NCBI RefSeq assembly: GCF_019320115.1
Contig: NC_089595.1
Coordinates: 109,818,158-109,882,157 of the forward strand
Origin: Miscanthus floridulus
Taxonomy: Eukaryota > Streptophyta > Magnoliopsida > Poales > Poaceae
DNA: 64,000 nucleotides
Direction: 5' to 3'
Shown here: positions 23,201-31,015 of the stretch, in pieces
Layout of the letters: the number at the start of each line of letters is the position of its first letter
How positions within the stretch are numbered: the stretch's first letter is position 1
The notes under the pieces: model-generated
Databases searched by the model: none
Told to the model about the DNA's origin: nothing
What the model saw: the letters and a program-made list of their open reading frames with translations, nothing else
Made by a program: the position numbers and the translations under genes

Positions 23201-24186
23201 TTCCTCCTCCCCTCCGCGAAGGGCGTGGGCGCGTACAGGCACCGCGGCTTCCTCCTCCTCTCCACGAACGGTGTGGGCGTGGGCGCGGGCGATCGGAATG
23301 TTTCAACGTCGAACGGCGCGGCGGCGGCTCGGAAGGTTTTGAACGCGTTTTTTTATTCGGTGATGATTGGGTTCGAGCGTTAAATCGTAGTCGCGGCGGG
23401 TCGCGGCGTGCGGCGTGCGAGGAGGGCGCTGGGTGAGAAGCCTGACATCCCACATCTAATCGTGGTCATCGGATTTGGTTTAGATGTCTTATTAGCCCTT
23501 GATTTTAATGCAGGTGAATTACTGTGTGTATTTTTCTAGGTGCACAATGGTTAGAGGCTTTCAGCGGGGGATTTTTTTTCTGGGGGGCCTAGTATAAATT
23601 TGATTGATCCATTATAGCAGAGATAACAAGTGAAGTCCTATAATAACAAGGTACCTGAAGAAAATCGTGTTTCTTCCGCGTTGAAACAGCTTCGAAGAGG
23701 CAGTGTAATTTGGTACAAATTGCTGCATGGCCGTGAATCAGAAGGTAACAGTCAGTTGTGTTTGCGTAAATTTGATTCTGCTGAGTACTAGATTCCTGGT
23801 GAAGAATGAATTTCACCTGCAAGCATATCTCACATATGGTGTCTCCCTTCTTGTCACACCATCTTTGAATGCATTTGCGATGGGCGTACTGCAATAGAAC
23901 ACCTCATTTAAAACTAATTGCTAAAGCGAAGTAGGATTAGCATGATGATGCGTTCTACCTTCAAGCTTCCCTTGCAGAAGCAAGGAGCCTCCATGCAGGC
24001 CTCGTCGTCATCCTCCTGGCAGATTCTGCATTCTACCAAGACACCGCTCGCTGGCCTGCCATCTTGGACAGACACATCGCACGGAGCCGACGTGGTCGAG
24101 GGCACGGCAGAGGCCTCACCAATGGCGGACTGACGACTCGACTCCGTCAGCAATCGGCCTGCCATCACCGCGAAATGGTCTGCCAT
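13774..24186 (-). CDS. RING-CH (RINGv/MARCH-like) membrane E3 ubiquitin ligase, six exons
   Basis: Exons on the minus strand: 24186-23959, 23888-23817, 19783-19660, 14211-14131, 14033-13941 and 13851-13774, with GT-AG introns. The protein of about 224 aa starts [16 protein letters not shown], the usual start of this plant family. The C4HC3 zinc finger uses C53, C56, C69, C71, H79, C82, C95 and C98. An APGY motif follows (the PGYTAP block of relatives), then two predicted membrane helices encoded by exons 4 and 5, then an RRR tail. Family members transfer ubiquitin to membrane proteins. Introns 3-5 keep phase 0. Exon 2 ends in phase 0 but exon 3 begins one base out of frame, so either a small exon is missing or the gene carries a frameshift. 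A copia element fills intron 3. An earlier in-frame ATG at 24237 is possible but lacks family support. Confidence 0.8.
14264..14689 (+). repeat. 5' LTR of the copia element
   Basis: Starts TGTAAAG and ends GGGCCCAACA. It contains a TATATATATA stretch near 14491 as likely promoter. The ATGTGTAGAG and GCCTGACAGCC blocks are shared with the 3' LTR. Confidence 0.93.
14692..14704 (+). promoter_or_regulatory. Primer-binding site (initiator tRNA-Met type)
   Basis: TGGTATCAAAGCC lies two bases after the 5' LTR and is close to the TGGTATCAGAGC used by most plant LTR elements for tRNA-Met priming. One base differs from that consensus. Confidence 0.9.
14738..15600 (+). pseudogene. copia gag with CCHC knuckle, broken
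   Basis: From ATG 14738 the frame has the [13 protein letters not shown] block, but the tryptophan codon is now TGA at about 14876. It continues through [16 protein letters not shown] and [19 protein letters not shown] at about 15101 and a frame change near 15450 interrupt it. The zinc knuckle [14 protein letters not shown] lies at about 15538-15577. Confidence 0.8.
15651..17180 (+). pseudogene. copia protease and integrase, broken
   Basis: The protease shows [14 protein letters not shown] (about 15812-15850) with an intact D-S-G site. GAG-pre-integrase ([18 protein letters not shown]) and integrase follow. Core acidic residues appear in the [17 protein letters not shown] and SPQQNGVVE regions. 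TAG stops at 16125, 16161 and 16764 break the frame. Confidence 0.82.
17523..19043 (+). pseudogene. copia reverse transcriptase and RNase H, broken
   Basis: The block [20 protein letters not shown] opens the polymerase; a TAG at about 17841 stops the first frame. The catalytic YVDDLIVTG (about 18207-18235) is intact in another segment. RNase H shows [32 protein letters not shown] and a [13 protein letters not shown] block up to about 19030. Many stops and at least one frame change lie between. Confidence 0.82.
19186..19618 (+). repeat. 3' LTR of the copia element
   Basis: Starts TATAAAGTAAT (mutated from TGTAAAG) after an A-rich purine tract and ends GGCCCAACA, directly followed by the AATAG duplication. 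Confidence 0.92.
19660..19783 (-). CDS. RING-CH gene exon 3 (PGY region)
   Basis: After a pyrimidine-rich TTCTCAATTGCAG acceptor the exon reads, in its second frame, [12 protein letters not shown] and ends CCRIAIT at a consensus donor ACT/GTAAGT. This matches the PGYTAP-to-first-helix region of the family. The leading A is an extra base relative to the exon 2 phase. Read in phase 0 the exon would hit a TGA. Confidence 0.75.
19784..22593. other. Intron 2 of the RING-CH gene, AT-rich part
   Basis: AT-rich, with no coding frame that I recognise. If the phase conflict between exons 2 and 3 is solved by a small exon, it lies somewhere in 19784-23816. Some minus-strand exon-like pieces occur near 22380-22660 but no family was recognised. 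Confidence 0.4.
22594..23440 (-). other. GC-rich insert or nested first exon in RING-CH intron 2
   Basis: About 850 bases of very GC-rich, CpG-rich DNA interrupt an AT-rich intron. Open frames run in several directions without a domain. On the minus strand the end reads CACCTGCAG then GTTCTTCCC..., and downstream pieces could be exons. It may be a captured CpG-rich gene start, or the promoter and first exon of a nested gene. No terminal repeats were found. Confidence 0.35.
23817..24186 (-). CDS. RING-CH gene exons 1 and 2 (zinc-finger half)
   Basis: Exon 1 (24186-23959) encodes 76 residues and ends GSLK at AAG/GTAGAA. Exon 2 (23888-23817) starts after TTGCAG and encodes 24 residues, YAHRKC through CEICLQ. 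The finger is completed across the junction, which shows the intron of 70 bases is real. The 5' UTR probably extends upstream to about 24480. Confidence 0.88.
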
Positions 24187-24189
24187 CGA

Positions 24190-24920
24190 TCCCAGGAAGC
24201 TCGAGACGACGAACCGCGCGCCCAACTGCCCGAGCATAAGAATGATGACGGGTGCGATCAGGAGGGGGTGGAGGCGAGGAAGAAGGGCAGCGGCGGCAGG
24301 CAGGCTGAAGGAGAAGGCTTGCGATGAGGGATTTGGATATCTGAAGCACCGAGAGAATGGCGCAGAAAAGCAAGAGATGGAGTAGGCGCAGGCGCCTCTT
24401 TGGCACTGTTGGTCTTTGTTTGCTTCTGAAACATCTTACGCTCTGACATGCTTGATTGTTAGTGCATGCAGAGAACAAGGCACTGCCGGAATTCGGCGGC
24501 AAACGAAATGTTGCTTACTGGGAAAATAAAGTCATTCTTTTGCCACTAAAACTCAAGCAAGGAGTTGCAAAAAATAAAGAAGGTATACCCCGTATTGCTC
24601 TAAGCATCCAGCTGAACCTTTAGTTCAAGAAAGCCAGCATTGTTAATTTGTTATGATTTCTTATAACAAAATCGCATTAGTATTTGTATTGCTGATATCT
24701 GGTATCCTCCTTTGCTTGTCTGTTTGTCATAAACCTGCGATTCTGGACTTCTGGTTAGGACTGGGAAACTTGACAGGTGAAGGAAGGTGTTGCGTGATGG
24801 ATTAGATGTAATCTCTCACCTTTCGTACACGTTTCCATGTCTTGTTACGAATGTGTGGAATCTCCTGTCCTGGTGACACTATTCTGCATGTTTCACGAGA
24901 TGGTCGACAATAAAAAAAAA
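24190..24920. other. RING-CH 5' UTR/promoter and intergenic DNA
   Basis: 24187-24480 is probably the minus-strand 5' UTR. 24540-24911 is AT-rich and shows no gene. An A-run (24912-24921) borders the next transposon. Confidence 0.45.
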
Positions 24921-25307
24921 AGTTAAATGCATCAGTGGTCCATCAACTTGTATCCAAGTTTCACTTAGGTCCATCAACTCTGAAAGTGGGTTTTTGGGTC
25001 CATCATCTTTGTTAGTGGCGCATTCTTAGCCCATACCGCTTTGTTCCAGTTTTTTAATCGACGTGGCACCTCGGGGACGCCGCACACACGCATGCATGTG
25101 GAGCTGGAACACCGCCGCGAACGCGTTCCGCTGAGGTTGAGCGACGCCTGTCAGCCTGTGTGGCCGCGGCAGCAGCTCGCCCGCGCCCACAGCGGCGGCG
25201 ACGGCACCTCCTCGCACGCCCGCACCGTGAGCCCACAGCGGCGGCGACGGCACCATGGCCACTCCGCTGACCGCCTCTGCAACCACGATGACTGACTCGG
25301 CGCCCTG
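24921..25307 (+). repeat. Left TIR of the EXO70-carrying element
   Basis: The inverted match to 27345-27734 reaches inward to GGCGCCCTG. It holds an internal direct repeat, GCCCACAGCGGCGGCGACGG, present twice (about 25187 and 25227). Confidence 0.85.
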
Positions 25308-25926
25308 GTCGCGACCTCGCCCTGCACCGTGAGCCCCTGCTCTGTTAAGCCTGCGCCACCGACCGCTTCTGTTGTGGGCGTCCGGCCTTCGATGTCGCCC
25401 GATGCTGCACATCCACAACGCCAAGCCGAGGGCATTGCGCAGTGCCCTGCTGCTATGCCGGTGCACCGACGACCACCACGCCGAACGCCTGCGTCGCCTC
25501 GCCCTCGCCGCACCGCTGCATGACCAGCGAGGCCACGACGTCAACCACCAGCCCGCGGACACGCCATGACCTTAGCCAACCGCGTCCCTCTATCACCTTG
25601 ATTGTGCCTCCTCCTTGACCGCGCCTTGTCGAGCTTCGCAGCAGTGTCGCCTCACTGGGCGTAGCAGCACCACCTCACCGGAGCACCTCCACTCTTGTTG
25701 CCGGTGGAGGAGGATGGCCAGAGCATGCGAGCGATCGAGACGGCGACGGGGGATGTTGTTGTGGCTGGTTCGGTAGCTCCGTGCCGGAGGCGGACGTCCA
25801 CTGCTTCGACGACGACATGGCCGCGCGACGCGAAGGCCAAGCCAGCTAGCTGTCAAGAGCGAGGCCGGCCGGCGTCCGAGGCGAACGAGTCAGCTTGCTC
25901 CCTGTGTTCCCACGACGACTGCGTCC
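25308..25926. other. Sequence between the left TIR and the EXO70 start
   Basis: GC-rich, mostly open in several frames, no domain seen. The part just upstream of 25927 probably is captured EXO70 5' UTR; the rest may be another captured fragment. No TATA box stands out. Confidence 0.35.
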
Positions 25927-27681
25927 ATGGAGCGCGTGTCGCCGGAGGACGCTGGGCAGGAGAGGGTCATGGCAGCCGCCAAACTGATCTTGAAGAGCCT
26001 AGCTGTATCCAAGAACGATGCCGACGACATGATGCACTTCCTGTCCACCTTCGACCCGCGCCTGCACCCGCTCTCCTCTCCGGAGACAGTCGAGGAGGAG
26101 GCGTCCGGCGGTGATGACGATCAAGAAGAGCTAGAAGAGGAGATCGCCGCTGCGGAGGAGGTCATCCTCCGAGGCAACTCCTCGTCGCCGTCGTCCGGCG
26201 GCATGATCGCAGACTACCTCTACGCTGTCGACGACGCCATGCTGCGGCTGGAGGAGGAGGCGCGCTCCCTGCTCTCTTCTTCCTCCCCCTCTCTGCGGCG
26301 CCTCTCGCTGTCGTCGGACGACCTCGGCGACGCGACGCCCGACGTGTTCCCGCGCCACGGCACACTGTCCCCGACCGCCTTGGCCTCCGTGGGCGCCGTC
26401 GCAGCCCGCATGCTGCGCGCCGGGTACGGGCCCAAGCTCGCGCAGGTGTATGTGGCCGCCCACCGCGACGCGCTCGCGGAGTCCGTGGCGCTCCTCGGCG
26501 TCGAGGTCGTCGCCATCGAGGAGGTCCTCCGGATGGAGTGGTCGGCGCTCAACCAGAGAATGCGGCGGTGGAGCCACGCCGTGAGGGCCGTGGTCAGGAC
26601 CTTCCTCGCGGACGAGCGCCGGCTCTGCGACGAGGTCTTCGCGTCGGACGAGGACCTCAGCAACGAGTGCTTCGCCGATGTCACCAGGGGCTGCGTCCTG
26701 CAGCTGCTCGCCTTCGCGGACGGGGTCGCCGTGTCGCCGCGCGCCACCGAGAAGCTGTACCGCACGCTCGGCATGTACGAGGCGCTCGCCGACGTGCAGC
26801 GGGAGCTGGAGGCGCTCTTCGCCGACGACGCCGTGCGCCACACCATCGAGGAGTTCAGCCACGCCATCCACGGCGAGGCGTCGCGGAAGCCCCTCCACGG
26901 CGGGGAGATCCACCCCATGACCCGCTACGTCCTCAACTACTGCGGCCTCCTCACCGACTGCCGCGGCACCCTGGACGCGGTCCTCGGCGACACCGGCCCC
27001 GACGACAGAGCCGCCACCGCCGACGACGGCGCCCCGGCCTCGACACTGTCCGCGCGCTGCATCCGCGAGCTGCTCACGCTGCTGCTGCGCAACATCAACG
27101 ACAAGTCCCAGCTGTACGACGACGCCGGGCTGCAGAACATCTTCCTGATGAACAACCTCTACTACGTGGTGCAGAAGGTGCGGGAGTCCCCGCCGCTGCG
27201 CGAGCTCGTCGGCGACGATTGGCTCCGACGGCACCGCGGCCAGATCCGGCAGTACGAGACCGGCTACCTGTGGGCGTCCTGGACCGCCGTGCTGTCCCAG
27301 CTGAGGAGGGACGACGGCGCGTCGACGAGTCCGGCGGCCGGGCACAGGGCGCCGCCGGGTCAGTCATCGTGGTTGCAGAGGCGGTCAGCGGAGTGGCCAT
27401 GGTCACCGTGGGTGCGCGAGCAGGCGCGCGGGCGAGCCGCCACTGCGGGCGTGCGAGGAGGTGCGCGAGCTGCTGCCGCGGCCACACAGGCTGACAGGCG
27501 TCGCTCAACCTCAGTGGAACGCGTTCGCGGCGGTGTTCCAGCTCCAGATGCATGCACATGCATGCGTGTGTGCGGCGTCCCCGAGGTGTCACGTCGATTA
27601 AAAAACTGGAACAAAGCGGTATGGGCTAGGAATGCGTCACTAACAAAGATAATGGACCCAAAAACCCACTTTCAGAGTTGA
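25927..27681 (+). CDS. EXO70 exocyst subunit, C-terminally truncated and fused to TIR-encoded residues (584 aa)
   Basis: EXO70 helps tether secretory vesicles to the plasma membrane as part of the exocyst. The intronless frame has the N-terminal helical part with IADYLYAVDDAMLRLEEE (about residues 92-112). The Exo70 domain starts at ALNQRMRRWSHAV (about 206). It continues through FADGVAVSPRATEKLYRTLG, GGEIHPMTRYVLNYCGLL (about 325-342), IFLMNNLYYVVQKV (about 403) and YLWASWTAVLSQL (about 447-459). Plant EXO70 proteins then carry roughly 100 more residues, the region that binds membrane phosphoinositides; here residues after about 475 come from the TIR. The 1.4 kb of EXO70 coding sequence has no stop, suggesting recent capture or selection. 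Subfamily B/D-like is a guess. It may be expressed as a truncated protein or be inert. Confidence 0.85.
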   Translation: MERVSPEDAGQERVMAAAKLILKSLAVSKNDADDMMHFLSTFDPRLHPLSSPETVEEEASGGDDDQEELEEEIAAAEEVILRGNSSSPSSGGMIADYLYAVDDAMLRLEEEARSLLSSSSPSLRRLSLSSDDLGDATPDVFPRHGTLSPTALASVGAVAARMLRAGYGPKLAQVYVAAHRDALAESVALLGVEVVAIEEVLRMEWSALNQRMRRWSHAVRAVVRTFLADERRLCDEVFASDEDLSNECFADVTRGCVLQLLAFADGVAVSPRATEKLYRTLGMYEALADVQRELEALFADDAVRHTIEEFSHAIHGEASRKPLHGGEIHPMTRYVLNYCGLLTDCRGTLDAVLGDTGPDDRAATADDGAPASTLSARCIRELLTLLLRNINDKSQLYDDAGLQNIFLMNNLYYVVQKVRESPPLRELVGDDWLRRHRGQIRQYETGYLWASWTAVLSQLRRDDGASTSPAAGHRAPPGQSSWLQRRSAEWPWSPWVREQARGRAATAGVRGGARAAAAATQADRRRSTSVERVRGGVPAPDACTCMRVCGVPEVSRRLKNWNKAVWARNASLTKIMDPKTHFQS

Positions 27682-27734
27682 TGGACCTAAGTGAAACTTG
27701 GGTACAAGTTGATGGACCACTGATGCATTTAACT
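27345..27734 (-). repeat. Right TIR of the EXO70-carrying element
   Basis: Inverted partner of the left TIR, beginning CAGGGCGCC internally. The EXO70 reading frame runs into it and stops at 27681. Confidence 0.85.
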
Positions 27735-27993
27735 CAAAAAAAAACATCATAGTTTAACTCAAATTTTCAAAGTTTAAACAATGGTAATATGCGTGACTTG
27801 TTTTTCTCAAAATAATAATTATTAGATACCAAATAATGGTATTACGCTTTTAATTGTATTTACTACTCTATATCTTACTCCCCTTCCAAATTTTATTGGT
27901 TACTTGAACTTGATACTGAGTTCAACTTAAATTTTGACTGACTCCTTTTTTATAAAAAGACAAAACACCAAATAGAAAAATAACTTATTTATA
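27735..27993. other. AT-rich spacer
   Basis: Short AT-rich stretch between two transposons; no gene seen. Confidence 0.4.
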
Positions 27994-28089
27994 CTCCCTG
28001 CCTCCAGGAATGAATGCAGTTATGGGATCCGTGTCAGTCAAAATAACTTAAGTTTGATCGAGTTTATATTAAATAATATTAGCATTTAT

Positions 28090-28967
28090 ATCACCGATTG
28101 ACGTCTCAAGTGCTTCACCGAGCGAGTTATGAAGGCCTCTTGGAGCGGCCCGGAGATGATATGGCCCATGACGGGGTCTTCAAGACGCCATTGCAGCTTT
28201 TCCACCTCATTGTGGATGAGGCTAACGCCTGGATCATGACCGGCTTCACTAGCCTCAAGTCGTTGGTGGCCGCACGCGCCGACTAACACTACGCGCGCAC
28301 GCCTTTACTGCTCTTCGTCGCACCATTGTTCCTTTAGTTAGTACGACCGTGTAAGCTCCACCGTTCGGCGGTGATCTGTGTTCGTGTTTACCCGCATGCT
28401 CGGTGGCAACTCGCCATCTAGTACTGTTGAGCATGTACTCATTTTCTAACTCCTCTTAATGAAACACGTGCTAAGAATGTTCCAAAAAAATATGGGCCAC
28501 GATGGACGTGCACGGCTCGCGATCCCAAGAGGAGTAGGCGGATAGCGACACAGAGCATGTCGCATATTCCGACGTTCAAATGAGGTGAGCACCTTATCTT
28601 GAAGCGCCTAGGACTAACCAGCGGGATGTCCTCTCTGTCCACGTCGGCTTTGAAGGCGTATGAAGAAATCTACGGCGCCGACCCTGGCAATATGCAGGAG
28701 TTTTGTGAGTTGTTCCCACCGGACGGCGACGTGGGTCCGCGCAAGCAGCGCCGTCGCCGCTCGGTAGCCCGACTATAGGATTTCTAGCTGGCGTCGCATT
28801 TCGGGTTGATCAGTGTCCAATGTAATAGTTTAAATTTTAGTACACTAGGGTGGGTTTGAGCATCCGTGTAAAACTCTTCTAACCCCCTAAGACGTCGCTA
28901 AGGCGTGTTGCATTAAACTTCTCTTCCTTAATACAAAGACGCGCAAACCTTTTGCATGATGAGAAAA
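28090..28967 (+). mobile_element. 5'-truncated LINE tail(s) with 15-bp target-site duplication
   Basis: AATATTAGCATTTAT occurs at 28075-28089 and again at 28968-28982, a LINE-sized duplication. The insert ends in an A-rich tail after CAAAGACGCGCAAACC, a grass LINE 3' terminus. Inside lies a second tail-like end at about 28459-28490 (CTTAATGAAACACGTGC then AAAAAAA). A short frame at 28098-28286 ends with IVDEANAWIMTGFTSLKS, resembling the C-terminus of LINE pol proteins. It may be two LINE 3' ends joined, one chimeric. Confidence 0.7.
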
Positions 28968-28983
28968 AATATTAGCATTTATG

Positions 28984-29537
28984 CAATGTTTTCCTAAATG
29001 GTAAACGGTCTTTATACGGTCGCCCTTCGTTTAGCGTTTAGGCTGTTTACACGGTGTTTAAACGAAGTTAAACGGTTTTATACTTTTTTTTTAAAAAAAA
29101 TACATATAATTATATATGTGCATGTAAAAAAATCAAGTATTCTAGCATTTATACATATTTATCCCAGTAAAAATAAATTATTTTGGTATGTATATATATT
29201 TATGCATGTGAAAAGAACCAAATATATCTATTTATGCATGTAACATATCAAGTGTATACATTTATAAATATAATAAACTTAAGAATATAAATTTATCTAT
29301 ACAAAACTGAACTAGATTTACCTCGTGTTCGCCTAAACGGCCGTTTAAACAGCTGTTTAGCCCGTTTAATGCTGTTTATCTCCGTTCCGTTTAGGCCGTT
29401 TAGACCGTTTTTCGTTTTTTTGACCGTTTAAACGGTCAACCGTTTAATTTCCGTTTATCCCCTAAACAAAATAGTTTACCACCGTTTACGTTTACTGGCC
29501 GTTTAAACGGTTGTTTAATCCGTTTAGACGAACACTG
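28984..29537. mobile_element. hAT-type MITE with 8-bp target-site duplication
   Basis: CATTTATG flanks the element at 28976-28983 and 29538-29545. Its ends are imperfect inverted repeats: CAATGTTTTCCTAAATGG on the left, CAGTGTTCGTCTAAACGG (reverse complement) on the right. The body is rich in inverted copies of CCGTTTAAACGG, so it can fold extensively. It landed inside the duplicated site left by the LINE. Confidence 0.8.
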
Positions 29538-29706
29538 CATTTATGTCTCTAAACAAAATTTATTATAAAAATATATTCTATAACTAATCTAACGGTACTT
29601 ATTTTGTATTATGAATGATAGTAATTTTTTATATAAATTTATTTAAAGTTCAAATTGCTTGACTCCTTGAGAAACGAGAATTACATTCTTTTCTGGACGG
29701 AGGGAG

Positions 29707-29989
29707 TACTTAATACCAAATAGATGCTCTATCAATACATATTGTATAGTGGATTTAACAAAAATAATTTCGTAATTGGTAGTGTATTTTTGTGTATAAA
29801 CTTGATCAGGCTAAAATAAATTTAACTCATGACAAAGCTAATATAGCCTATAATTTAGAGCGGAGGAGTATTTTCTCTTCTCTTTTCTATTTTTTCTACA
29901 ACAATTCCTATACATCTCCCTTCGTCTGTTCACCTAATAAACAAGTGCATCGCGTAGAAGGAAACGTGGTTACCGCCGGCTAAGGCGTT
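29707..29989. other. AT-rich spacer
   Basis: No gene or clear repeat seen. Confidence 0.35.
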
Positions 29990-30480
29990 GTATGGTTCAC
30001 TTCTCACCTTCTAAATCTAGTCTCATTTAGTCATTTTTATCAAATGCTATAATTAAATGGGACTAAAAGTGTATTAGCCAACTAATCACCCAAGTATTAC
30101 TAAATAGGGCTAAAGCTCACCTTTTAGTTAGGTTGCCACACATTTTAGTCACTTTATATCAAACACCCTTATTGGTTGTGTTTGGTTCACACTTTCTAAA
30201 GTTTAGTCACCTAAATCAGCTCCTAAAGTTTAGTCACCCTTTATTTGGTTTGGTGGATTAAAAGGGACTAAAAGGTGTCTTTTAGTCAGGATATTTGATC
30301 CAAAGGGATTAAAAGATGAGGCAGCTTAACTAAAAGATGTACTTTATTTCATTTAGCAACACTTGTGTGACTAGTTGGTTAATACACTTTTTAATCATAT
30401 TTAGTAATAGTGTTTAGATAAAATAACTAAATAAGACTAGATTTAGATAGTGAGGAGTGAACCAAACCAGAACTAAAAGG
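29990..30480. repeat. Fold-back MITE with ~180-200-base arms
   Basis: The left arm (TGGTTCACTTCTCACCTTCT onward to about 30170) matches, inverted, the right part (about 30270 to 30472, ending AGTGAACCAAACC). Both contain CTAAATCTAGTC and AAGTGTATTA-type blocks. The centre has two AAGTTTAGTCACC repeats. Sequence to 30522 (CCGAACGGAACC) may be an outer flank of a related copy. Duplicated target bases were not resolved. Confidence 0.7.
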
Positions 30481-30697
30481 CCTGTTTTAGTCTCTTTTAT
30501 CCACCGAACGGAACCAGGTAAATCCAACTGAAATTCGCTTGTATCTGTACACCGTCGCCCCGTCACGCGCACCTCCCTCACGGCCTCACGCACTAGTGCA
30601 ACAAAACTTTACACGAAGACGCCGCTGCCGCTGGCCGAGGAAAATTGGGCATATGGGGCGTACATCTATGAATGGATTGTTCCTCTGAGACACAACA

Positions 30698-30790
30698 GCG
30701 GGGTGGTGGCGCAGTTGCCTAGCTCCTAGGTCTCACAGTTTCGTTGAGTTATCCTGAGTTCGATCCTCTCTCGGCTCCGGTGTTTGATTC
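30698..30790 (+). repeat. SINE-like repeat (tRNA-derived head)
   Basis: GGGTGGTGGCGCAGTTGCCT resembles a pol III A box region, and GAGTTCGATCCTC (30755-30767) resembles a B box at suitable spacing. It is followed by CTCTCGGCTCC, as in grass SINEs. No tRNA cloverleaf is claimed. Confidence 0.45.
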
Positions 30791-31015
30791 TTTAGTCGCT
30801 CCTAAAATTTATATCATATTGAATCTTTAGATGTTAATAAGGAGCATTAAATATAGATTAATTATAAAATAAATTATATAGATTGAGGCTAATTTACGTT
30901 GTCAGATCATGGACTAATTAGGTTAGATTCGTCTCGTAAATTAGTCACAAGTTGTGCAATTAGTTTATATTTAATACTTCATGCATATGTCCCAACATTC
31001 GATGTGACAGAAATT
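30791..31015 (-). repeat. PIF/Tourist-type MITE fragment
   Basis: Contains the familiar block with CTAATTTACG, ATTAGGTTAGATTCGTCTCG and TTAGTTTATATTTAATACTTC, common to large Tourist-like repeats in grasses. Only part of an element is present. Confidence 0.5.

Larger units (their letters stand above)
24921..27734 (+). mobile_element. DNA transposon with long TIRs carrying an EXO70 gene (Pack-MULE-like)
   Basis: The ends are inverted copies: left AGTTAAATGCATCAGTGG and right CCACTGATGCATTTAACT, and homology continues inward for about 390 bases on each side. A-runs of nine or more flank both ends, which hide but are compatible with a 9-bp target-site duplication. No transposase is seen, so it would be non-autonomous. 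Long TIRs plus a host gene fit a Mutator-type gene-capture element; the superfamily is inference. Confidence 0.8.
27994..29706. mobile_element. Stowaway-like (Tc1/mariner) MITE split by later insertions
   Basis: Left end CTCCCTGCCTCCAGG after TA (27992-27993) and right end CTGGACGGAGGGAG before TA (29707-29708) form the usual Stowaway inverted ends and TA duplication. The outer parts (27994-28089 and 29546-29706) read as ordinary Stowaway body, and the remaining 1.4 kb is nested insertions. Confidence 0.75.

Noticed and set aside
24116..24502. 128-codon minus ORF overlapping the RING-CH start in another frame
   Set aside because: Different frame from the zinc finger; best explained as 5' UTR and frame shadow.
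26131..27345. 404-codon minus-strand ORF opposite EXO70, and the 318-codon frame 26538-27494
   Set aside because: Shadows of the GC-rich EXO70 frame with no recognisable domains.
28440..28970. CRISPR-like or tandem-repeat array
   Set aside because: No regular repeat-spacer pattern; repeats here and elsewhere are transposon ends.
30698..30790. tRNA gene
   Set aside because: A-box and B-box-like motifs are present but no acceptor stem or anticodon loop can be drawn; SINE-like is a better fit.
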